The notes below the pieces were generated by a model. It saw only the letters and a list, made by a program, of their open reading frames with translations, did no database searches and was not told the origin of the DNA. From NCBI GenBank assembly GCA_937923365.1, contig CALAIJ010000045.1, positions 1-6,457 of the forward strand: 6,457 nucleotides of DNA, in the 5' to 3' direction. The translations under genes and the position numbers were made by a program. This stretch comes from an uncultured Sulfitobacter sp. (lineage in GTDB: Bacteria; Pseudomonadota; Alphaproteobacteria; Rhodobacterales; Rhodobacteraceae). The first letter of the stretch is position 1. Each line of letters begins with the position of its first letter. Positions 1 through 5,220 of this stretch are shown here, piece after piece.

Positions 1-1168
1 CGATGCGCGGTGTTGGGGCAGGGGGCACTGCTGTAGGCGCGGCGGAAACTTCTTCGGGTTCCTCCGACGGGGGCGCTGGCGCGGGCTCTTCCTCGTCCGC
101 GGCGACAGGTGTCGGGGCCGGCTCCATCGGGCGGCGCAGGAACGCGGGCAGGGCGGCGGCTTCATCCTCGGCATCGGGCGCTTGCGTTGACGCGTCTTCC
201 GAGGTCTCTGCGTCTGCGTCTGCGTTTGTCTCTGCGTTCAAGTCTGTGCCGTCGGTCTCGTCTGCTGCCGGTTCTGATGGGGCTTCTTCGGACGCATCCA
301 CAGGCGCGGCATCGGAGATATCCTCGGCTGCGGTGGCATCTGTCGCCTCTGGCTCAGGGCTGGGGTCCATTGAGGCAGGACCTGCTTCACCCTCGTCTGA
401 GGGCTGTGCATCCTCTTGAGCCGCTGGTGTCTCAGCGGGCTCTGGCGCTGCACTGACGGGCGTCTCGGGTTCTGGCGTCTCGTCTTCTTCAGCAGCAACC
501 TCTGGGGCCTGTGGCTCTGGTGCCGCTTGCGCAGGTGCCTCTTCCATGGGGGTGCCCTCGGTCGCGGCGTCCTGTTCTTCAGCAGCTTCAACACGCTCTG
601 CGGCAGGTGGCTCGGGGGCCTCTTGTTGGGGTGCATCTTGCGCAGGCGTGGCCTCTGCGGGCGGCTCATCCGGGGTGGAAGGCTCTTCTTCGGTGGCGGC
701 TTCTACTGGTGCGGTGGCAGCTGGCTCCGGCTCAGGCGCGGCGGACTCAGCGGCCAAATCTGCATCCTCTGGGGGCGTGTCTTCGGTTTCGGTGGCAGGC
801 GGCTCAAAGCTGAGCACGACGCCTTTCTCTTCTTCGGGGGGCGGCGCAGGCGTGGCGGCGGGCACATCATCCAACTGGGACAAAGTATCCTCGTCCAAGG
901 GCGCTGAAAGGTCAGAGACATGGCTCATCCCCTGTTCGCGCAGGATTTTCTGAACGCCTTTGATGGTCAGACCGTCATCATGCAGCAGCTTCTTGATGCC
1001 CCCCAAAAGCAGCATGTCGGTGGGGCGATAATACCGCCGTCCGCCAGCGCGCTTGATGGGTTTGACCTGAGAGAACTTGCTTTCCCAAAAGCGCAGCACA
1101 TGGGCCTGAATGCCCAGCCAGTCAGCGACTTCGGAGATGGTACGGAATGCGTCTGGCGATTTTGCCAT
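1..1168 (-). CDS. MerR family transcriptional regulator with long acidic low-complexity tail (3' end cut by window edge)
   Basis: The reading frame runs from ATG at 1168 to the left edge with no stop, giving 389 codons in the window. Residues 9-78 are a MerR-type winged helix-turn-helix: [10 protein letters not shown] at 11-20, LRFWESKF at 25-32, a basic RRYYRP wing at 44-49, and a [11 protein letters not shown] helix at 66-76. Proteins of this family bind promoter DNA as dimers. From about residue 100 the sequence becomes Glu/Asp/Ala/Pro/Thr-rich and looks disordered; after K115 I find no lysine and only four arginines. A short hydrophobic-basic island, [11 protein letters not shown], sits at 340-350. 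No metal-binding cysteine pattern or recognisable ligand domain is visible, so the signal sensed is unknown. An AAGGA ribosome site lies at 1177-1181. The start is 17 bp after the ihfA stop, so the two are probably cotranscribed. The family call is firm; the target genes cannot be told from the sequence. Confidence 0.93.
   Translation of the reverse strand, partial: MAKSPDAFRTISEVADWLGIQAHVLRFWESKFSQVKPIKRAGGRRYYRPTDMLLLGGIKKLLHDDGLTIKGVQKILREQGMSHVSDLSAPLDEDTLSQLDDVPAATPAPPPEEEKGVVLSFEPPATETEDTPPEDADLAAESAAPEPEPAATAPVEAATEEEPSTPDEPPAEATPAQDAPQQEAPEPPAAERVEAAEEQDAATEGTPMEEAPAQAAPEPQAPEVAAEEDETPEPETPVSAAPEPAETPAAQEDAQPSDEGEAGPASMDPSPEPEATDATAAEDISDAAPVDASEEAPSEPAADETDGTDLNAETNADADAETSEDASTQAPDAEDEAAALPAFLRRPMEPAPTPVAADEEEPAPAPPSEEPEEVSAAPTAVPPAPTPRI
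204..239. repeat. Imperfect tandem hexamer repeat inside the MerR tail
   Basis: Six consecutive hexamers on the plus strand read gtctct, gcgtct, gcgtct, gcgttt, gtctct, gcgttc. On the coding (minus) strand they encode the [12 protein letters not shown] stretch of the tail, around residues 311-322. Being in multiples of three, gain or loss of units would keep the frame open. Confidence 0.7.
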
Positions 1169-1176
1169 GGACTGGG

Positions 1177-1181
1177 TCCTT
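1177..1181 (-). promoter_or_regulatory. Ribosome binding site of the merR-type gene
   Basis: On the minus strand AAGGA ends 8 bases before the ATG at 1168, between the ihfA stop and the regulator start. This supports ATG 1168 as the true start, as does the MerR domain beginning about ten residues later. Confidence 0.7.
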
Positions 1182-1185
1182 CAGC

Positions 1186-1488
1186 TCAGGATTTATTGCC
1201 CGTCGCGACGCGGTCTTTCATCAGATGCGAAGGCCGGAAGGTCAGGACCCGGCGCGGGTTGATCGGCACTTCTTCGCCCGTCTTTGGGTTGCGGCCGACG
1301 CGGGCCGTCTTGTCGCGCACGGAAAATGTCCCGAAAGACGAGATTTTGACCTGTTCGCCTTTGACCAAAGCGGCGGACATCTGGTCCAGCACGGATTCCA
1401 CCAATTGCGCACTCTCATTGCGGGAAAGACCGACTTCGCGGAACACCGCTTCGCTTAAATCCATCCGCGTCAAAGTCTTATCTGACAT
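1186..1488 (-). CDS. ihfA: Integration host factor subunit alpha
   Basis: IHF alpha pairs with IHF beta to form a small nucleoid protein that bends DNA sharply and shapes promoters, recombination sites and replication origins. The 100-residue product begins [16 protein letters not shown] and has the full DNABII fold: N-terminal helices with [14 protein letters not shown], the beta segment [14 protein letters not shown], the DNA-intercalating arm [12 protein letters not shown], and the closing RRVLTFRPS helix. The TLTR/DLSEAVF start and [12 protein letters not shown] arm are typical of IhfA rather than HU or IhfB. An in-frame ATG at 1500 exists, but I prefer 1488: it gives the usual length, has GGGGGA just upstream, and the likely promoter would start transcription almost on top of 1500. 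The gene sits downstream of fabH with its own promoter and leads into the MerR-type gene. Confidence 0.97.
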   Translation of the reverse strand: MSDKTLTRMDLSEAVFREVGLSRNESAQLVESVLDQMSAALVKGEQVKISSFGTFSVRDKTARVGRNPKTGEEVPINPRRVLTFRPSHLMKDRVATGNKS

Positions 1489-1492
1489 ATCG

Positions 1493-1498
1493 TCCCCC
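1493..1498 (-). promoter_or_regulatory. Ribosome binding site deciding the ihfA start
   Basis: GGGGGA on the minus strand lies 4 bases before ATG 1488. It overlaps the alternative ATG at 1500, which therefore has no site of its own. This favours the shorter, 100-residue IhfA. Confidence 0.65.
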
Positions 1499-1509
1499 AT
1501 GTTTCACTC

Positions 1510-1539
1510 AGCATAGGCCGCGGAAAAATTCAGAGTCAA
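1510..1539 (-). promoter_or_regulatory. Sigma-70-like promoter of ihfA
   Basis: On the minus strand TTGACT (1539-1534) and TATGCT (1515-1510) are 18 bp apart, matching 5 of 6 and 4 of 6 bases of the housekeeping consensus. Transcription would begin near 1503, leaving a leader of roughly 15 bases before ATG 1488. A GANTC site, GACTC on this strand (1537-1533), overlaps the -35 hexamer. Read from sequence only; the start site is not measured. Confidence 0.6.
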
Positions 1540-1595
1540 CCAGATTGGCGTGCAACCCACGGTTTAATATGCATTTTAATGCCGGTTTGAAAAAC

Positions 1596-2567
1596 CTACC
1601 AGCGCAGGACGACCGCGCCCCATGCCAATCCGCCCCCAATCGCTTCGGTAACAATCAGGTCGCCCTTTTTGATCTGGCCGCGCGCCTGACCCACCGACAG
1701 GGCCAGCGGAATGGAGGCGGCAGAGGTGTTACCGTGGTCCTGCACCGTGACCACCACGCGGTCCATCGGCAGGTTCAGTTTCTTGGCGGTGCCCTGGATA
1801 ATGCGGATATTGGCCTGATGCGGCACGACCCAGTCGATGTCCTCGCCGGTGACACCGGCGCGCTCCATGGCTGTGGTGGCGGTCGAGGCGAGCTTTTCAA
1901 CCGCGTGGCGGAACACCTGATTGCCCTGCATGCGCAGATAGCCCGTGGTGCCGGTGCTGACCCCGCCGTCCACATACAAAAGATCGCGGTAGCGCCCGTC
2001 AGAGTTGAGGTCGGTCGCCAGAATGCCGCGATCGGCTGACGTTTGGTCACCTGTCTGCGCTTCAAGCAGCAGCGCGCCTGCGCCGTCGCCAAACAGCACG
2101 CAGGTGCCACGGTCGGTCCAATCCATGATCCGGCTGAATGTCTCGGCGCCGATGACCAGCACACGTTTGGCCTGACCCGACAGGATCAGCGCGTTTGCAT
2201 TGCTCAGCGCATAGACGAAACCGGCGCAAACCGCCTGTACATCAAAGGCAAAACCGCCCTCCATGCCCAATTCCGCCTGCACCATCGTGGCGGCTGACGG
2301 AAAGGTCAGATCAGGGGTCGACGTGGCCAGAACGATGGCATCCACATCGCTTGCGTCAACGCCGGCATGGGCCAAAGCGGCGCGCGCAGCGGCGGTCGCC
2401 ATTTGCGAGGTCGTCTCGCCCTCGGCGGCGAAATGGCGGCGTTCGATGCCAGAGCGGGCGCGGATCCACGCGTCGTCCGTATCAAGTGTCTTTTCAAACT
2501 CGGCGTTTTCCACCACGCGGGCAGGCAGGTAGTGACCGCACCCCGTTACAACAGCACGCAGGCTCAT
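1596..2567 (-). CDS. fabH: Beta-ketoacyl-ACP synthase III
   Basis: FabH starts type II fatty-acid synthesis in the cytoplasm by condensing acetyl-CoA (or a similar primer) with malonyl-ACP to give acetoacetyl-ACP. The 323-residue protein has the usual length and thiolase fold. The catalytic triad is complete: Cys114 in VQAVCAGF, His250 in VVPHQANIRI, and Asn280 in QDHGNTSAAS. The active-site glycine-rich end GGGLAWGAVVLRW is present at the C terminus. Other family landmarks are the N-terminal GCGHYLPARVV, RSGIERRHFA at 38-47, and the LFGDGAGALLLEA segment at 158-170. The ATG at 2567 overlaps the plsX stop by 4 bp (ATGA), with GAGGAAG 8 bases upstream inside the end of plsX, so translation is probably coupled. 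In enteric bacteria fabD and fabG follow fabH; here ihfA follows instead. Confidence 0.98.
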   Translation of the reverse strand: MSLRAVVTGCGHYLPARVVENAEFEKTLDTDDAWIRARSGIERRHFAAEGETTSQMATAAARAALAHAGVDASDVDAIVLATSTPDLTFPSAATMVQAELGMEGGFAFDVQAVCAGFVYALSNANALILSGQAKRVLVIGAETFSRIMDWTDRGTCVLFGDGAGALLLEAQTGDQTSADRGILATDLNSDGRYRDLLYVDGGVSTGTTGYLRMQGNQVFRHAVEKLASTATTAMERAGVTGEDIDWVVPHQANIRIIQGTAKKLNLPMDRVVVTVQDHGNTSAASIPLALSVGQARGQIKKGDLIVTEAIGGGLAWGAVVLRW

Positions 2568-3655
2568 GTCTTGTCTTCCTCGACCGGCAAAACCGCGGCC
2601 ATCCGCGCTGCCAGTTTCTCGTTGAACTTGTTTTGTGACAGCTGCGCCGCCAGCTTGATCGCGGCAGAGACGCCCGTCGCATCCGCAGAGCCGTGGGACT
2701 TCACCACCGTGCCATTCAGCCCCAGAAACACGCCGCCATTCACGCGGCGCGGGTCAATGCGGTGACGCAGACGCCGCAAGGACGGATAGGCCAGCAAGGA
2801 AGCCAGTCGCGACAGGGGGGAGTATTTGAAGGCCTCGCGCAGGCGGGTACCAATCAGGCTGGCGGTGCCTTCACCGGTCTTGATCGCCACGTTGCCGGTA
2901 AACCCGTCCGTTACGATCACATCCGAACTGTTACCGGAAATATCGCCCCCTTCGACGAATCCGACAAATTCGTAGCCCGCATCCTCCGCATGATCGCGAA
3001 TCAGGTCAAAGGCGTCTTTCAGCTCCGCGCGGCCCTTGTGTTCTTCGGTGCCGACGTTCAGCAGGCCCACGCGCGGATGGTCGATGCCCATGCCGTTGCG
3101 CACGTAAGACATGCCCATCAGCGCATAGCGCAGCAGGTCGTCCGCATCCGCACGGATGTCAGCGCCAACGTCCAGCATCACGTTGAACCCTTGCGGGTTG
3201 GAGGACGGATAGAGCACCGCAATGGCAGGGCGATTGACGCCCGCCAGTTTCCGCAGCCGGATCATCGAGATGGCCATCAGCGCGCCGGTGTTGCCGCATG
3301 ACACTGCCACGGAAGCCTCGCCCGATCGGACGGATTCGATTGCCGACCACATGGAGGTGTTTTTGCCTGTGCGCACCACCTGGCTGGGCTTGTCCTCCAT
3401 CGAGACAACCTCGGTCGTGTGATGCACGCGGCAGCGCCCCTCAAGGTCGCGGCGCTTGGCCACAAGCGGGGCAATCTCCGCCTCATCCCCGTGCAGAATA
3501 AAGGCAATGTCGGGATTGGCCTTTGCAGACAAAGAACACCCCGCAACAACTGCTGCGGGGCCTTCATCGCCACCCATGGCGTCTACCGAAATAACGGTGT
3601 GCCCTATCAGGGCGTCAGAGGCTATCGCGTCGGTCTGATCGGTCGGGGCCGTCAT
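2564..3655 (-). CDS. plsX: Phosphate acyltransferase PlsX
   Basis: PlsX converts acyl-ACP and phosphate to acyl-phosphate, the acyl donor that PlsY uses to make lysophosphatidic acid, so it links fatty-acid to phospholipid synthesis at the inner membrane face. The 363-residue product carries the family blocks in order: VDAMGGDEGP at 24-33, SCGNTGALMA at 119-128, LLNVGTEEHKG at 198-208, TDGFTGNVAIKTGEG at 249-263 and LGLNGTVVKSHGSA at 311-324. About 20 residues precede the usual VISVDAMGG start; no later start codon lies in that stretch, so the short extension appears real. The ribosome site is AGAGG about 11 bases upstream, a loose spacing. It lies 49 bp after rpmF and overlaps fabH by 4 bp, the conserved rpmF–plsX–fabH arrangement. 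A GC-rich hairpin lies inside its 5' part (3539-3560). Confidence 0.98.
   Translation of the reverse strand: MTAPTDQTDAIASDALIGHTVISVDAMGGDEGPAAVVAGCSLSAKANPDIAFILHGDEAEIAPLVAKRRDLEGRCRVHHTTEVVSMEDKPSQVVRTGKNTSMWSAIESVRSGEASVAVSCGNTGALMAISMIRLRKLAGVNRPAIAVLYPSSNPQGFNVMLDVGADIRADADDLLRYALMGMSYVRNGMGIDHPRVGLLNVGTEEHKGRAELKDAFDLIRDHAEDAGYEFVGFVEGGDISGNSSDVIVTDGFTGNVAIKTGEGTASLIGTRLREAFKYSPLSRLASLLAYPSLRRLRHRIDPRRVNGGVFLGLNGTVVKSHGSADATGVSAAIKLAAQLSQNKFNEKLAARMAAVLPVEEDKT
3539..3560 (-). other. GC-rich hairpin within the 5' part of plsX
   Basis: CCCCGCA (3560-3554 on the minus strand) and TGCGGGG (3545-3539) can pair as a 7-bp stem around an 8-base loop. The RNA then continues with a U-rich TGTTCTTTG stretch. 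The shape resembles an intrinsic terminator but lies inside codons for GPAAVVAGC, so it may be only a by-product of codon choice. Confidence 0.35.
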
Positions 3656-3704
3656 CGGTGCGCATGCCTCTTTGTGGTGTCAGTGGTTTGGTCTGACGTG
3701 CAGC

Positions 3705-3911
3705 TTATGCCGCGTCGTCTTCCAGGTCCACTTCTTCTGTCAGTGCCACAATTTCGTTATCGTCGTAGTGGCCGCAGGATGCGCAGATGTGGTGGGGGCG
3801 CTTCAGCTCACCACAGTTGGAGCATTCGTTGGGGTTTGCGGCGGTAAGCGAATCGTGCGCGCGACGGTTGTTGCGGCGCGACTTGGATACTTTGTTCTGC
3901 TGGACAGCCAT
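3705..3911 (-). CDS. rpmF: 50S ribosomal protein L32 (zinc-ribbon form)
   Basis: L32 is a small protein of the large ribosomal subunit. The 68-residue product starts [20 protein letters not shown], the basic N-terminal arm typical of L32. It has a zinc ribbon of two CxxC pairs, Cys30/Cys33 and Cys43/Cys46, separated by ELKRPHHI. This is therefore the zinc-binding form. The tail after residue 50 is acidic ([12 protein letters not shown]), as is common in alphaproteobacterial L32. GAGAGG lies 8 bases before the ATG at 3911. It stands between yceD, 193 bp upstream, and plsX, 49 bp downstream, an order shared with many Proteobacteria. The wide gap to yceD leaves room for an own promoter. Confidence 0.98.
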   Translation of the reverse strand: MAVQQNKVSKSRRNNRRAHDSLTAANPNECSNCGELKRPHHICASCGHYDDNEIVALTEEVDLEDDAA

Positions 3912-4054
3912 GACGGGCGCCTCTCTTCGGTTGGGGTCGCAGGGGGCCTTATCCTCAAGGCGCGCGACGGTGTTTCATCTGTCCCGTATAGGGCGTGACG
4001 CTGCTTTAGGGCTGCGGCCCCGCAATGTCCAACCTTAATTGGGATAAGGGCGGC

Positions 4055-4082
4055 AAAATACTGCGAAACCTGTCTGTTGCAA
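4055..4082 (-). promoter_or_regulatory. Candidate promoter for rpmF-plsX-fabH
   Basis: On the minus strand TTGCAA (4082-4077) and TATTTT (4060-4055) are 16 bp apart, each matching four of six consensus bases. It lies in the 193-bp gap (3912-4104) upstream of rpmF and would give a leader of about 135 bases. It overlaps the hairpin at 4063-4095, so the two readings compete. Nothing else recognisable was found in the rest of the gap apart from short inverted repeats. Confidence 0.3.
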
Positions 4083-4095
4083 GCAGGTATTTCGC
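4063..4095 (-). terminator. Hairpin after yceD, possible weak terminator or attenuator
   Basis: Plus-strand arms gcgaaacctg (4063-4072) and caggtatttcgc (4084-4095) pair as 4 and 6 bp stems separated by a two-base bulge, with an 11-base loop. On the minus strand it begins about 10 bases after the yceD stop and is followed by AGTATTTTG, a short and interrupted U tract. That makes a weak terminator at best. It may separate yceD from rpmF expression or protect a processed RNA end. Confidence 0.4.
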
Positions 4096-4104
4096 GGCAT
4101 GGTT

Positions 4105-4662
4105 TCAGTCCTTGCCGTCGCCCTTTTCCAACTGCGCCTTGAGGTCGGCCAAACCGGCGAAAGGGCGGGCATCTTCGTCGGTCATCGGGGTCTCTCCGGG
4201 CTTGGTGTAAACCGTTGTGCCCAATGCCGCGTCGTCCTTTCGCGGGTAGTCCGGCACGGCCAGCACAAGCGCTTCGCGCATGACCTGCGCGGGGTCGATC
4301 CATGCCCCCAAGGCCTCTGTGGTGTCGTCTTCGGGCATTTCCATCTCGGGCTCGTCAGGGTCTTCGAAGCCGCGGGCGAAGAGGCGGGTGACATCCACGT
4401 CGATACGGGTCGTGACCGGCTCCAGCGTGACAACGCAGGGCTGCACTACTGTGGCTCCCAATCGGGCGGTCAAACGCCAGTCGCTCTTGTTCTCGGGGCT
4501 GAGCTTGCCTTCGAAGGACAGCTTGCGCAGGGCGGAGAGGCCCAGCTCGGTGGCGATCTGCGTCATTTCCTTGGCATCCGGGCGCAAGGCAAACGGGTGG
4601 TTTGCTGATGCATTCAGATCCGCCACCCGCATCGCGGTGGCACTGGGAGGGTTGCGTGACAT
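4105..4662 (-). CDS. yceD: YceD family protein (DUF177)
   Basis: YceD proteins sit directly before rpmF in many bacteria; plant relatives are needed for 23S rRNA accumulation, so a role in large-subunit assembly is likely, though the exact activity is unknown. The predicted 185-residue soluble protein starts MSRNPPSATAMRVADL, has the central VVQPCVVTLEPV block at 72-83 with conserved Cys76, an acidic EPEMEMPEDD stretch at 104-113, and the closing ARPFAGLADLK motif at 165-175. An in-frame ATG at 4743 would add 27 residues, but those bear no family similarity that I recognise and run through the upstream intergenic region, so I chose 4662. No strong ribosome site precedes 4662. The gene is divergent from bamE and is probably the first gene of the minus-strand set. 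Confidence 0.92.
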   Translation of the reverse strand: MSRNPPSATAMRVADLNASANHPFALRPDAKEMTQIATELGLSALRKLSFEGKLSPENKSDWRLTARLGATVVQPCVVTLEPVTTRIDVDVTRLFARGFEDPDEPEMEMPEDDTTEALGAWIDPAQVMREALVLAVPDYPRKDDAALGTTVYTKPGETPMTDEDARPFAGLADLKAQLEKGDGKD

Positions 4663-4684
4663 GGACGATCCGTGCTTTCGTTTC

Positions 4685-4714
4685 TTGAACCATGGGGATG
4701 GGTTGGTGTATGTC
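4685..4714 (+). promoter_or_regulatory. Candidate promoter of bamE
   Basis: TTGAAC (4685-4690) and TATGTC (4709-4714) are 18 bp apart, in the 93-bp divergent gap 4663-4755. Transcription would start near 4721, about 35 bases before the bamE ATG. A 7-bp inverted repeat, TTGGTGT (4703-4709) and ACACCAA (4731-4737), brackets this start. No convincing promoter was seen on the other strand for yceD in the same gap. Confidence 0.4.
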
Positions 4715-4755
4715 CCCCTAAAAGCCAAAGACACCAAGGGCAAGAGGGCGGCACG

Positions 4756-5214
4756 ATGCAGATCAAAAGTCAGGCTGTAAAGCGGACGATCCAGAGCGTG
4801 GCCCTATGTGTCGTGTTGGGCGCCTGTTCACCGACCTACAAGAACCACGGATATATCCCTCCGCAGGATCAACTGGCCGAGATCAAGGTCGGCTCTGACA
4901 CCCGCGAAAGTGTGGCGACAAAAGTGGGCGTGCCCACCTCTGCCGGTGTGTTGAACACCAGCGGCTATTACTACGTGCGCATGCGGACCAAGACGATTGG
5001 CCCCATGGCACCAAGAGAGATCGAACGCGAAGTTGTGGCCATCAGTTTCACCCAAGGCGGGGTGGTGCAGAACATCGAACGCTTCGGGCTGGAAGACGGG
5101 CGCGTAATCCCGTTGCAGCGCCGCGTGACCTCGTCGCCTGTGGCGGACAAAAGCTTTATCCGTCAGCTTCTGGGCAACCTTGGCCGGTTTAATCCGGCAG
5201 GTCTGGGCGGGTAG
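4756..5214 (+). CDS. bamE: Outer membrane protein assembly lipoprotein BamE (SmpA/OmlA family)
   Basis: BamE is an outer-membrane lipoprotein of the BAM complex, which folds beta-barrel proteins into the outer membrane. The 152-residue product has a lipoprotein signal peptide: basic residues at 4-10, a hydrophobic stretch, then the lipobox LGAC with lipidated Cys24. The mature part begins with YIPPQDQLAEIKVGSDTRESV at about 33-53, the hallmark of the SmpA/OmlA fold, followed by GYYYVRMRTKT and an EVVAISFTQGGVVQNIERF strand pair at 92-110. The C-terminal extension, VADKSFIRQLLGNLGRFNP, is of the alphaproteobacterial style. ATG 4756 is chosen over the in-frame ATG at 4672 because it puts the basic n-region first and has GAGGG 7 bases upstream. 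The next gene starts 6 bp after its stop. Confidence 0.93.
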   Translation: MQIKSQAVKRTIQSVALCVVLGACSPTYKNHGYIPPQDQLAEIKVGSDTRESVATKVGVPTSAGVLNTSGYYYVRMRTKTIGPMAPREIEREVVAISFTQGGVVQNIERFGLEDGRVIPLQRRVTSSPVADKSFIRQLLGNLGRFNPAGLGG

Positions 5215-5220
5215 CGCCCC

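Noticed and set aside
3..953. Long plus-strand open frames rich in Ser, Ala and Gly opposite the MerR gene
   Set aside because: They are antisense shadows produced by the repetitive GC-rich codons (Glu/Ala/Pro/Asp) of the real gene; they show no domain and no ribosome site of note.
1534..1548. Possible IHF binding site (AGTCAA...ATTG) upstream of ihfA, suggesting self-regulation
   Set aside because: Compared with WATCAANNNNTTR it has a mismatch in the left half and the right half is off by one base, so it does not fit.
1571..1582. Palindrome-like gcattttaatgc after fabH
   Set aside because: The stem is AT-rich, the loop too tight, and no U tract follows, so a terminator call is not supported.
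2693..3301. 202-codon plus-strand open frame opposite plsX
   Set aside because: plsX on the other strand has every family motif; this frame has no recognisable domain and is explained by codon bias.
3679..3697. Small hairpin GTCAG/CTGAC between rpmF and plsX
   Set aside because: Only a 5-bp stem with a 9-base loop and no U tract; too weak to call a terminator.
3947..4049. Inverted repeat CCTTATCC (3947-3954) and GGATAAGG (4042-4049) upstream of rpmF
   Set aside because: Arms are 8 bp and 87 bases apart; one such pair is not surprising by chance in a gap of this size and no structure links them.
4663..4743. Upstream ATG 4743 for yceD (212 residues)
   Set aside because: The extra 27 residues carry no family similarity I recognise and would occupy the intergenic region holding bamE signals; the family's usual start matches 4662.
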